Shown one piece after another: positions 1 to 7,546 of a stretch of 64,000 nucleotides of DNA. How positions within the stretch are numbered: the stretch's first letter is position 1; the number at the start of each line of letters is the position of its first letter. The notes under the pieces were generated by a model, which was given only the letters and a program-made list of their open reading frames with translations, had not been told where the DNA came from and made no database searches. The DNA is taken from NCBI RefSeq assembly GCF_040253615.1, contig NZ_JBEJGY010000004.1, positions 868,001 through 932,000 on the forward strand, given 5' to 3'. Source of the stretch: Streptomyces sp. Edi4. GTDB taxonomy: Bacteria; Actinomycetota; Actinomycetes; Streptomycetales; Streptomycetaceae. Position numbers and translations under genes: made by a program.

Positions 1-404
1 CCTCCCGCGCCTTCACCGGCGTGTACCGCACGCTCCTGAAGGACCTGGGCCTGACCTATCCGCAGTACCTGGTGATGCTGACCCTCTGGGAACACGGCGA
101 GCTGCCGGTGAAGGGGATCGGCGAGAAGCTGCGGCTGGACTCGGGCACTCTGTCGCCGCTGCTCAAGCGCCTCGAAGCGGCCGGTCTCCTGGAGCGCCGC
201 CGCAGCCCGGCGGACGAACGCTCCGTCACCGTCCGCCTCACCCCGCGGGGCAGCGATCTGCGGGAGCGCGCACGCGCCGTGCCGCACCACATCGCGCGGG
301 CCGTGAACCTGCCCCCAAAGGACTTCCACACCCTGCGCACCCTCCTGGCCACCCTGACCGAAGGGCTGGACGCGGCGGGGGCGGCGCCGTGTGGTACGAC
401 GTGA
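1..404 (+). CDS. MarR/OhrR-type regulator, 5' truncated
   Basis: The reading frame is open from the first bases of the window, so the N-terminus lies outside. About 133 C-terminal residues remain. They hold the winged-helix core typical of MarR proteins: LTYPQYLVML, then a recognition-helix stretch ending LDSGTLSPLLKRLE, then the wing with RRRSPADERSV. The LTYPQY and LDSGTL signatures are those of the OhrR branch, which senses organic peroxides through an N-terminal cysteine. That cysteine would sit just upstream of the visible SRAFTGVYR, so I cannot confirm it. No ohr gene follows; an SDR reductase lies 40 bp downstream on the same strand and may be co-transcribed. MarR membership is secure; the OhrR subtype is inferred. 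Confidence 0.85.
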   Translation, partial: SRAFTGVYRTLLKDLGLTYPQYLVMLTLWEHGELPVKGIGEKLRLDSGTLSPLLKRLEAAGLLERRRSPADERSVTVRLTPRGSDLRERARAVPHHIARAVNLPPKDFHTLRTLLATLTEGLDAAGAAPCGTT

Positions 405-444
405 GGTGGCGGCGCGGCCCGGAGGCGAGCACGGGAGACATCAC

Positions 445-1185
445 ATGACACGTCCGGTCACCATCGTCACGGGCGGCAGCCGGGGCATCGGCGCGGCGAC
501 CTGCGTCCGGCTCGCGAACGAGGGGCACGACATCGCCCTCGGCTACGTCAGCGACGACGCGGCCGCCCGCGAGGTCGCCGACGCGGTGCGCGCGGCCGGG
601 GCCCGCTGTGTCACCGTGCGGGGCGACACCGCTCAAGAGGCGGACGTGGAGCGGCTGTTCGACACCGCGGCGGCCGAACTCGGGCCCGTGAGCGCACTGG
701 TCAACAACGCCGGCGTCACCGGACCGCTCGGCCGTCTCACCGAGACCCGCACCGAGGATCTGCGCCGGGTGATGGACGTGAACGTCGTGGGCTACCTCCT
801 GTGCTGCCGACGGGCCGCGCGGGACATGGCCGCGCACGGCGGGGGCGCCATCGTCAACATCTCCTCCGCCGCGGCCACCCTCGGCAGCCCCGGTGACTAC
901 GTCCACTACGCGGCCTCGAAGGCGGCCACCGACGCCATGACGGTCGGCCTGTCCAAGGAGCTCGGACCGGACAACATCCGAGTGAACGCGGTCGCCCCCG
1001 GCATCATCGACACCGACATGCACGCCACGATGGGCGACCCGGGCCGTCCGGCCCGGGCGGCCGCCAACATCCCGCTCGGCCGCCCCGGCGAGGCGTCCGA
1101 GATCGCCGCCGCCGTGGCCTGGCTGCTCTCGCCCGAGTCCTCGTACACCACCGGCGCGATCCTGCGGGTCTCCGGCGGACGCTGA
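445..1185 (+). CDS. SDR-family NAD(P)-dependent oxidoreductase
   Basis: A 246-residue classical short-chain dehydrogenase/reductase. The Rossmann motif TGGSRGIG is at residues 9-16, NNAG at 87-90, and the catalytic set is Ser141, Tyr155 and Lys159 (YAASK). These enzymes reduce ketones or oxidise alcohols with NAD(P)H; the closest general types are 3-oxoacyl-ACP reductase and glucose 1-dehydrogenase-like SDRs, but sequence alone does not give the substrate. The ATG at 445 is chosen over the upstream frame opening because GGGAGA precedes it and the protein then begins directly with the first beta strand. It lies 40 bp after the OhrR-like regulator. Confidence 0.93.
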   Translation: MTRPVTIVTGGSRGIGAATCVRLANEGHDIALGYVSDDAAAREVADAVRAAGARCVTVRGDTAQEADVERLFDTAAAELGPVSALVNNAGVTGPLGRLTETRTEDLRRVMDVNVVGYLLCCRRAARDMAAHGGGAIVNISSAAATLGSPGDYVHYAASKAATDAMTVGLSKELGPDNIRVNAVAPGIIDTDMHATMGDPGRPARAAANIPLGRPGEASEIAAAVAWLLSPESSYTTGAILRVSGGR

Positions 1186-1216
1186 ACCGGGCTGCGCCGG
1201 GACAAGGGGGGCGGCC

Positions 1217-1675
1217 ATGGCCGTTGACGGGACGGCGGGGCCCTTCGAGGCCGCCACCGGGGACGGGCCCGCGCTGGGCGGCCCGGACCGCGAGGCAGCG
1301 GTCCTGGCCGCCTTCGACGGGTTGCTGCGCATCCGCCGGGTGATGGCCGGGCCGGACGCCGCCTCGCGCCCGGCCGAGTGGGAGCGGTCGCGGCCGGTGC
1401 GGGCGGTCGCCATCGCCCTGGAGGCCTCGGGAATCGAGCCGTCCGCGCTCGACGAGGAGGGCCGGCGGTGCGCCCGCGGATACCGCGTCAGCGCTGCCGG
1501 GCCGCCGACGAGCGTCCGGGTGGAGTGGCTCGGCCCGCCCGGCAGCGGCGCGCAGTACACGGCGAGCGAAGCACTGCGCCGCTGCGCCGAAGTGCTGGGC
1601 CCGCTGGGCTGGCTGGCCCTGGAATACCGGGGGCCGGGCCGCCACCACTACCTGGAGGTCGAACCCGCCGGGTGA
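1217..1675 (+). CDS. Conserved hypothetical protein, 152 aa
   Basis: A soluble 152-residue protein that I do not recognise. It starts at ATG 1217 after a purine-rich AAGGGGGG site, 31 bp after the SDR gene, and so may be in the same transcript. It has no signal peptide or membrane segment. The middle holds a predicted helix (EREAAVL-type, then FDGLLRIRRVM), and the C-terminal half contains several short strands ending in an aromatic, Tyr/His-rich run (ALEYRGPGRHHYLEV). Codon use matches its neighbours, which supports a real gene. Function unknown. Confidence 0.7.
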   Translation: MAVDGTAGPFEAATGDGPALGGPDREAAVLAAFDGLLRIRRVMAGPDAASRPAEWERSRPVRAVAIALEASGIEPSALDEEGRRCARGYRVSAAGPPTSVRVEWLGPPGSGAQYTASEALRRCAEVLGPLGWLALEYRGPGRHHYLEVEPAG

Positions 1676-1755
1676 GGCCCCGGCCGGTTCGCGACCCGGC
1701 GCCCGCTGCCGCTACAGTGCGATATTCGTTCGAACGTTCGGGGTGTGGGGGAAGC

Positions 1756-2205
1756 GTGAGCGCACAACTGCGGGACACCGCAGGCGAGTTGGCGGGTCTG
1801 CTGTGGAGTGAGCACACGGTGTACCGGGAGCATTCGGGTGGTGTCGTCATCCGGGCGGCCCATGTAGAACGCTGGATCAGCCTCTCCCCCACCGGCGGCA
1901 AGGACCAGGTCCTGATCCGCGCGGGCCGGATCCTGGACGGCGGCACCACCGCTCCGGCCCGCTCGGAGACGGTGGCGAGCCTGACCGCGGGCACCGGTCA
2001 ACTCGCGCTGATATGCCGTCAGTTGCTCGCCGAAACCACCCGGGGCCCGGCGCCCCGGCCCGCACGGGAGCGACGGCGGGGCCGACCGAAGAAGGCGAAG
2101 GCGGCGCGCCGGGGCCGGCACACCGGCTTCCTCTCCTGGCTGGTCATCCTCGCGATCGCCGCCGCCGTGGCCGTGTTCCTGCGCGACCTGTCCGCGACGC
2201 CGTGA
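1756..2205 (+). CDS. Small protein with C-terminal membrane anchor
   Basis: A 149-residue protein starting at GTG 1756, preceded by GGGGGAA; longer in-frame openings upstream overlap the previous gene and lack a ribosome site. Residues 1-95 look like a small globular domain. A strongly basic stretch follows (RERRRGRPKKAKAARRGR) and then one hydrophobic segment, LSWLVILAIAAAVAVFL, near the C-terminus. This predicts a tail-anchored protein with a cytoplasmic N-domain. I recognise no family. Confidence 0.7.
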   Translation: MSAQLRDTAGELAGLLWSEHTVYREHSGGVVIRAAHVERWISLSPTGGKDQVLIRAGRILDGGTTAPARSETVASLTAGTGQLALICRQLLAETTRGPAPRPARERRRGRPKKAKAARRGRHTGFLSWLVILAIAAAVAVFLRDLSATP

Positions 2206-2231
2206 GGCCGTGAGGCCGGCCCCGCCGCCCC

Positions 2232-3266
2232 TCAGACCGCCCGCGCCTCCAGGATCGAGGGCAGGGTCGGGGTGGGCAGGACACGCTCCAGCCTGAACCC
2301 GGCCCCCGCGAGCAGGTCCTCGAACTCCTTGGCCGTACGCTCCTTGCCGGTGACCAGCATCATCATGATGATGTCCAGCTCGACGGCGGGATGCGGGTCG
2401 CCGTTGTCCGGCAGCACCGAATCGACCACGAGAAGGCGCGCGCCCGGCGCCACCGCCGCGCGGACCGCGCCCAGGATGCGCGCGCATTCCTCATCGCTCC
2501 AGTCGTGCAGGATGCGCTTGAGCAGATAGATGTCCCCGCCGCTCGGCACGGCCGTGAAGAAGTCGCCGCCCCGTACGCTCCAGCGCCCGCGCACCTCCTC
2601 GGTGTCCAGGACGTGGTCGGCCACGGTGTCCGGCCGGTCGAACAGGACGCCGGTCAGGGCGGGTTCACGCCTCAGCACCGCGTGCAGCAGGCCGCCCCGG
2701 CCGCCGCCGACATCCACCACGGTGCCGGCGGCGGGGAAGGGGTAGCTTTCCGCGATGAGATCGTCGGTGCGGTCCGCCATCGAGGCCATCCCGGCGTCGA
2801 AGAGTTCGCGCTGGTCGGGCGAGACGGCGAGGTGGTCGAAGAACGGGACCCCGTAGGCCGCCTCGAAGGAGGTTCTGCCGGTCCGTACGGCGTCGGGGAT
2901 GCCGTCCGCGGCCCGCCGGAACATCTCGTCGGTGAGCAGCAGGGCCGCCGTGCGCTGCGAGCCCGGCACGTCGGTGCGCAGCGCCTGGCCGGCGTCGGTG
3001 AGTCCGAAGGTGTCCTTCTCGTCCTGGGTGAAGAGCCCGTGCATCGCGAGCAGGCGCAGGACGCGCCTGAGCGTGCCGGCGTGCAGCCCGCGGGCCGTGG
3101 CGAGTTCCCCGGCGGTGCGGGGCCCTTCGGCCAGCAGGTCGGCGACGCGGTGCTCGGCCACCGCCCTGACGGCGGCCGAGTGGATGTGTCCGTACAGCAG
3201 CTGGTTCAGTGGTGAGGGGGTGAACTGTCCGGTGGGGCCGGTCGGTTGCTCCGGGCTTGTCGCCAA
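2232..3266 (-). CDS. Class I SAM-dependent O-methyltransferase
   Basis: A 344-residue methyltransferase of the acetylserotonin/TcmN-DnrK type. The N-terminal part is a dimerisation and winged-helix region (LLYGHIHSAAVRAVAEHRVADLLAEGP). It is followed by the SAM-binding loop VVDVGGGRGGLL near residue 180 and by the LKRILHDWSDEEC block, whose His-Asp-Trp is typical of this family. These enzymes methylate phenolic hydroxyls on polyketides, flavonoids and phenazines; the acceptor here is unknown. The start is taken as TTG 3266 because AGGAG stands 7 bp upstream and the following LATSPEQ matches the length of relatives. The ATG at 3563 would add about 100 residues of low-complexity repeat translation. 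It has no biosynthetic neighbours, so it may act as a detoxifying or tailoring enzyme. Confidence 0.9.
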   Translation of the reverse strand: MATSPEQPTGPTGQFTPSPLNQLLYGHIHSAAVRAVAEHRVADLLAEGPRTAGELATARGLHAGTLRRVLRLLAMHGLFTQDEKDTFGLTDAGQALRTDVPGSQRTAALLLTDEMFRRAADGIPDAVRTGRTSFEAAYGVPFFDHLAVSPDQRELFDAGMASMADRTDDLIAESYPFPAAGTVVDVGGGRGGLLHAVLRREPALTGVLFDRPDTVADHVLDTEEVRGRWSVRGGDFFTAVPSGGDIYLLKRILHDWSDEECARILGAVRAAVAPGARLLVVDSVLPDNGDPHPAVELDIIMMMLVTGKERTAKEFEDLLAGAGFRLERVLPTPTLPSILEARAV

Positions 3267-3590
3267 GGGTTCGCTCCTGTCATCACGAGGTTCGCCCGCC
3301 CATCGTCGCAGTGCGCGATCTCGGGCGCGCTCCCGGCCCGCCCCAGGAGCGCGCCAGGAGCACGCCGGCGCCACGAGCCGGGGCACGGGGACGACACGAG
3401 CCGGAGCGCGGGAGCGCCACGAGCCGGAGCGCGGCGGCGCCGTGCCCACGCGCTTCACTCCCGGCGCCGTGCCCACGCGTATCACTCCCGGCGCCCGCAC
3501 GTCGGGGAACGGGGGAAGTCCCGGTGTGCCGGCGGGGCCGCTGATAGCTTGACGCGTCCGCAAAAGCGCGTCGCAGGGGGACGATCAGCA
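3267..3590. other. Intergenic region of degenerate GC-rich repeats
   Basis: This is the gap between the divergent O-methyltransferase and lipoprotein genes. It carries three imperfect copies of CACGAGCCGGAGC-like sequence around 3369-3432 and a 27-bp tandem repeat listed separately. I see no convincing promoter boxes, but both flanking promoters must lie here. Confidence 0.5.
3436..3495. repeat. 27-bp tandem repeat, two copies plus start of a third
   Basis: The unit begins GGCGCCGTGCCCACGCG and ends CACTCCC. Copies start at 3436 and 3463, exactly 27 bp apart, and differ only at CTT versus TAT in the middle. GGCGCC recurs at 3490, again 27 bp on. The period is a multiple of three, but the repeat lies upstream of the chosen start of both flanking genes. 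Confidence 0.8.
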
Positions 3591-4145
3591 GTGCACAGGT
3601 TCTCGCGTACCACCGGCCTCGCCACCGTGGGGCTCACCGCCGTCCTTCTCCTGTCGGGGTGCGGCAGCGGTGGGTCGGACGCGGCGTCCGACAAGCCGTC
3701 GGGCGGCCCTTCAGGCAGCGCGTCGGGGGCGGCGGCCGCGAGCGCCACGCCGACGGCCGGGGCGACTGCGCCGGCCGGGGCGACATCGGGGGCGGCGGCG
3801 CCCGGCGGGCCCGGTGCCTCAACCCCCGCCGGTGTCAAGGGACATGGGCCGGCCTCGCAAGCGTCGCCCGCGACGGCCAACGGCCTCGACGGCAACTGGG
3901 TGGCCGTGACGCGCGGCAAGCCCGTCGCGCTCGTCATCAAGGGCAGGACCGCGTCCGTGCTCGGTGAGCACCAGTGCACGGGCACGGCCGACGGCAAGCC
4001 CGCGGCGCTGACGCTGCGTCTGACCTGCCCCGACGGCGACACCACCCGCACCCGGGGCACGGCCAAGGTGAACGGGGCCGGGCTCGAGGTGAGTTGGGCC
4101 GGGTTCGGCAAGGACGAGTTCACCCGGAACAAGACGTCCCACTGA
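3591..4145 (+). CDS. Secreted lipoprotein, unknown function
   Basis: A 184-residue protein starting at GTG 3591 with AGGGGGACGA upstream. A short basic N-region and a hydrophobic core lead to the lipobox VLLLSGC, giving a lipid-modified Cys near residue 24. The mature N-terminus is a long Ala/Gly/Ser/Thr/Pro linker (about residues 25-95), which should hold the C-terminal domain away from the membrane. The last 85 residues form a compact domain (DGNWVAV...HQCTG...RLTCPDGD...) with two cysteines that probably form a disulfide. Similar small domains occur in many actinomycete lipoproteins of unknown role. Confidence 0.85.
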   Translation: MHRFSRTTGLATVGLTAVLLLSGCGSGGSDAASDKPSGGPSGSASGAAAASATPTAGATAPAGATSGAAAPGGPGASTPAGVKGHGPASQASPATANGLDGNWVAVTRGKPVALVIKGRTASVLGEHQCTGTADGKPAALTLRLTCPDGDTTRTRGTAKVNGAGLEVSWAGFGKDEFTRNKTSH

Positions 4146-4168
4146 GTCCCGCCGCCCGGCCCGCCCGC

Positions 4169-5380
4169 TCACACCCGCGCGAACCGGGCCTCCTCGGCCA
4201 CGGCGGGCCGGCTCGCCACCGGCGTCGGCGGCACATCGCCGAGCGCCCGGTCCAGGTCGCTCCACAGGTCCTCGATGTCCTCCAGCCCCACCGACATGCG
4301 CAGCAGCCGTTCGCTGACACCCGATGACCTGCGGTCGTCCTCGGGCACGATGCGGTGGCTGATGGAGGCGGGGTGCTGGATGAGGGTGTCGACGCTGCCG
4401 AGGCTGACGGCGGGCGTGATCAGGCGCACCCGGGCGATCACCTCGTGCGGGTCGGTCAGCGTCTCGAAGGCCACCATCGCGCCCCCCACCTTCGGGTAGT
4501 GGACCCGCAGCACGCGCGGGTCGGCGGCCAGGCGGGCGGCGAGCGCGGCGGCGGTCGCGGACGCGGCGCGCACCCGGACCGGCAGCGTGGCGAGCCCGCG
4601 CAGCAGCAGATAGCCGGCGAGCGGGTGCAGGACGCCGCCGGTGGCGAACCGGATCTGGCGCAGCCGGCGGGCGAACGCCTCGTCGCAGGCCACCACTCCC
4701 CCAAGCACGTCCCCGTGACCGCCGAGGTACTTGGTCGCGCTGTGCAGGACCATCCGGGCGCCGCTGAGCGCGGGGCGCTGGAGTACGGGCGTGGCGAAGG
4801 TGTTGTCGACGAGGAGCGGCGCCGTGCCGCAGGCCGCGGCGAGCGCGCTCAGGTCCACTTCGGCGAGCGTGGGATTGGCGGGGCTCTCCACCATGACGAG
4901 CGCGGTGTCGGGACGGACCGCGTCCGCGACGCCCTCGGGGTCGGTCCAGGTGACCTCGGTGCCGAGCAGCCCGGCGGTCAGGAGGTGGTCGCTGCATCCG
5001 TACAGCGGGCGCACGGCGACGACGTGGCGGTGGCCGGCGGCGTGCTGGGCGAGCAGGACGGCGGACAGGGCGGCCATGCCGCTGGCGAAGGCGACGGCGG
5101 CTTCGGTGCCCTCCAGGGCGGCGAGCGCCGACTCGAAGCGGGCCACGGTCGGGTTGCCGAGCCTGCCGTAGACCGGCGGCCCTTCGGGGGCCTCGCCGGT
5201 GGCGGCGAAGGCGTCGATCCTGGCGGCCTCTCCCCTGCTGTCGTAGGAGGGGTAGGTGGTCGACAGGTCGATCGGCGGGGCGTGCAGTCCGAGGCCCGCG
5301 AGGTCTTCGCGGCCCGCGTGCACGGCGAGGGTGTCCACTGCTCTGGCGTCCGCTTCACGCGGGGCTGTGTCGGCGTCCAT
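4169..5380 (-). CDS. Trans-sulfuration PLP enzyme (cystathionine gamma-synthase/lyase, methionine gamma-lyase family)
   Basis: A 403-residue Cys/Met-metabolism PLP enzyme. Visible marks are the N-terminal LAVHAGRED and PPIDLSTTYP, the YGRLGNPT substrate loop, AFASGMAA for phosphate binding, the VDNTFATPVLQRP block, and the PLP lysine in HSATKYLGGHGD. The family performs gamma-elimination or gamma-replacement on cystathionine, homocysteine, methionine or O-succinylhomoserine. I cannot choose between synthase and lyase. The start is ATG 5380; the 42 extra residues of the longer frame overlap the divergent promoter. It is transcribed away from an Lrp-type regulator 59 bp distant, a common arrangement in which the Lrp protein controls the enzyme in response to an amino acid. 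Confidence 0.93.
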   Translation of the reverse strand: MDADTAPREADARAVDTLAVHAGREDLAGLGLHAPPIDLSTTYPSYDSRGEAARIDAFAATGEAPEGPPVYGRLGNPTVARFESALAALEGTEAAVAFASGMAALSAVLLAQHAAGHRHVVAVRPLYGCSDHLLTAGLLGTEVTWTDPEGVADAVRPDTALVMVESPANPTLAEVDLSALAAACGTAPLLVDNTFATPVLQRPALSGARMVLHSATKYLGGHGDVLGGVVACDEAFARRLRQIRFATGGVLHPLAGYLLLRGLATLPVRVRAASATAAALAARLAADPRVLRVHYPKVGGAMVAFETLTDPHEVIARVRLITPAVSLGSVDTLIQHPASISHRIVPEDDRRSSGVSERLLRMSVGLEDIEDLWSDLDRALGDVPPTPVASRPAVAEEARFARV

Positions 5381-5439
5381 GGGCCCACTGTGAACAGTCG
5401 CCGGGCTCCGGATGCGGCACTCCGTGTTACGTTCGGGCC

Positions 5440-5913
5440 ATGGCCGAATCCGTCGTACTTGATCCGGTGGACCTGCACATTCTGCGCCTCTTGCAGAACG
5501 ACGCACGCACGACCTACCGCGATCTGGCCGCCGAGGTGGGCGTGGCGCCCTCGACCTGCCTGGACCGGGTGGCGCGGCTGCGGCGCGCCGGCGTGATCCT
5601 CGGCTATCAGCTGCGGGTCGATCCGGCGAAGCTGGGGCGGGGCCTCCAGGCGCTGCTTTCGGTGCAGGTGCGCCCGCACCGGCGCGATCTGATCGGCCCG
5701 TTCGTGGAGCGGGTCAGGGCGCTGCCGGAGTCCCGTTCGCTGTTCCACCTGACCGGTCCCGACGACTACCTGGTCCATGTGACCGTCGCGGACACCGCGG
5801 ATCTCCAGCGTCTGGTCCTGGACGAGTTCACCTCGCGCCCCGAGGTCGCCCGGGTGGAGACCCGGCTCATCTTCCAGCAGTGGGACTGCGGCCCACTGCT
5901 GCCGCCGGAGTAG
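5440..5913 (+). CDS. Lrp/AsnC-family transcriptional regulator
   Basis: A 157-residue Lrp/AsnC protein. The N-terminal helix-turn-helix covers about residues 8-60 (LDPVDLHILRLLQNDARTTY, then VGVAPSTCLDRVARLRRAG). The C-terminal RAM domain starts near residue 70 and carries the usual amino-acid-sensing betas (LTGPDDYLVHVTVAD). It binds DNA as an octamer or dimer in response to amino acids. The divergent trans-sulfuration gene is its most likely target; the 59-bp spacer holds a short symmetrical ACTGTGAACAGT (5387-5398) that could be part of the site. Confidence 0.95.
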   Translation: MAESVVLDPVDLHILRLLQNDARTTYRDLAAEVGVAPSTCLDRVARLRRAGVILGYQLRVDPAKLGRGLQALLSVQVRPHRRDLIGPFVERVRALPESRSLFHLTGPDDYLVHVTVADTADLQRLVLDEFTSRPEVARVETRLIFQQWDCGPLLPPE

Positions 5914-5920
5914 CCCACTT

Positions 5921-5949
5921 GTCCCGGGCCCCCGCGAGGGGCCCGGGAC
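5921..5949. terminator. Bidirectional hairpin between convergent genes
   Basis: A perfect 12-bp inverted repeat (GTCCCGGGCCCC / GGGGCCCGGGAC) with a 5-nt loop lies between the ends of the Lrp gene and the choline dehydrogenase gene. There is no U-tract, as is usual for Streptomyces terminators. Confidence 0.75.
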
Positions 5950-5962
5950 GGGCCGGGGTGGG

Positions 5963-7546
5963 TCAGCGCGCGTCGGCCTTCAGCAGGTCGGCGCACTTCT
6001 CGCCGATCGCCATCGTGGTGATGCACGGGTTGACGGTGACGAGGTCCGGCATCACCGAGCCGTCGCACACCCGCAAGCCCTCGATGCCCTTGACCCGAAG
6101 GCGCGCGTCGACCGGCGCCATCGCGTCGTCGTCGGCGCCCATCTTCACCGTGGAAGCGGGGTGGTAGACGGTGTTGTGGGTCTTGCGGATGTAGTCGAGG
6201 AGTTCGTCGTCGGTGCGGACGTCGGGGCCCGGGGCGAGCTCGGCGCCCGCCCAGCCGCTCAGGGCGGGCTGGGCCGCGATCTGGCGGGCCAGCTTCAGAC
6301 CGTACGTCATGACGCGCTCGTCGTGCTCGTGCGTGAAGTAGCGCGGGTCGACCATGGGCTTGTCGCGGTAGTCGCGGGTGCGCAGGCGCACCGTGCCGCG
6401 CGACTTGGCCTGCGTCACATTGGGGGTGAGGCAGAACGCGTTCTCGGTGGTCGGGTAGCCGTAGCGGGCCGTGTTCATGTCGAACGGCACCTGGCCGTAG
6501 TGGAACATCAAGTCCGGGCGTTCCAGGCCGGGTTCGGTGTCGGCGAAGATGCCGATCTCCCACCACTGGGTGGAGGCCGTCGTCATGGGCTGCTTGGCCT
6601 CCCACATGATGACGCCCTCGGGGTGGTCCTGAAGGTTCTCTCCCACGCCGGGCGCGTCCACCAGGACGTCCACTCCCACCTCGCGCAGATGGGCCGCCGG
6701 TCCGATGCCGGACAGCATGAGCAGCTTGGGGGTGTCGATGGAGCCGCAGGACACGATGACCTCGCGGCGGGCGGTGACCGTGCGGGTGTGGATGAGGTCG
6801 GGGTCCAGGTACTCGGCGCCCGTGCAGCGGCGGTCCGCGTCGATGAGGAGCTTCTTGGCGCGGACCCCGGTGCGTACGACGAGGTTGGGCCGCTTGTCCA
6901 TCACGGGGTGGAGGTAGGCCACCGAGGAGGACTGACGGATGTTGTTCTCGTCGGAGTTGATCTGGAACCAGTTGGCGCCCCGCACCACGGTCTTGCCGTC
7001 GTTGAACCGCGTGGTGGGGATGCCCTGTTGGGCACAGGCCTCAAGGAGTGCCGCGCCGCACGGGTCCGAGGACTTGACGTCGCGTATCTTCACCGGCCCG
7101 CTGCGCCCGTGGTGGTCGCCGGGGGCGTCGTTGGTCTCAAGGCGCCGGTAGAGCGGGAAGATGTCGGCCGCTCCCCAGCCCGAACAGCCCGCCGCCTCCC
7201 AGGCGTCGAGGTCTTCGGCCGGGGCCCAGAAGGCGATGCAGGAGTTGTGCGACGAGCAGCCGCCGAGGACCTTGGCGCGGGCGTGGCGCATGAAGCTGTT
7301 GCCGTGGGTCTGCGGTTCGACGGGGTAGTCCCAGTCGTAGCCGGATTCGAGCAGGCCCATCCAGCGGTCCAGCTTGAGGACGTTGTCGTCACCGACGTCC
7401 GAGGGGCCTGCCTCAAGGACGCACACCGTCACCGAGGGATCCTCGCTGAGCCGGGCCGCGACCACGTTGCCCGCCGTGCCGCCGCCGACCACGACGTAGT
7501 CGAACTCTTCGGTGGGGGTGGGGGATTCAGTGGACTGTGTCGGCAT
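5963..7546 (-). CDS. betA: GMC oxidoreductase, probable choline dehydrogenase
   Basis: A 527-residue FAD enzyme of the glucose-methanol-choline family. The ADP-binding motif VVGGGTAGNVVAARLSE is near residue 18, the second GMC signature (VIVSCGSIDTPKLLMLSGIGP) is mid-protein, and the catalytic region holds YHPASTVKMG with the active-site His and a C-terminal NPCITTMAIGEK. The family oxidises alcohols; choline to betaine aldehyde is inferred from the linked betaine aldehyde dehydrogenase and permease. I place the start at ATG 7546, giving MPTQSTES, with GAAAGCGAG upstream. That start lies inside the 3' end of the permease gene (20-nt overlap), implying translational coupling. The in-frame ATG at 7582 is an alternative. 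Confidence 0.85.
   Translation of the reverse strand: MPTQSTESPTPTEEFDYVVVGGGTAGNVVAARLSEDPSVTVCVLEAGPSDVGDDNVLKLDRWMGLLESGYDWDYPVEPQTHGNSFMRHARAKVLGGCSSHNSCIAFWAPAEDLDAWEAAGCSGWGAADIFPLYRRLETNDAPGDHHGRSGPVKIRDVKSSDPCGAALLEACAQQGIPTTRFNDGKTVVRGANWFQINSDENNIRQSSSVAYLHPVMDKRPNLVVRTGVRAKKLLIDADRRCTGAEYLDPDLIHTRTVTARREVIVSCGSIDTPKLLMLSGIGPAAHLREVGVDVLVDAPGVGENLQDHPEGVIMWEAKQPMTTASTQWWEIGIFADTEPGLERPDLMFHYGQVPFDMNTARYGYPTTENAFCLTPNVTQAKSRGTVRLRTRDYRDKPMVDPRYFTHEHDERVMTYGLKLARQIAAQPALSGWAGAELAPGPDVRTDDELLDYIRKTHNTVYHPASTVKMGADDDAMAPVDARLRVKGIEGLRVCDGSVMPDLVTVNPCITTMAIGEKCADLLKADAR

Noticed and set aside
2272..3215. Plus-strand open frames opposite the O-methyltransferase
   Set aside because: Shadows of the methyltransferase gene without domains.
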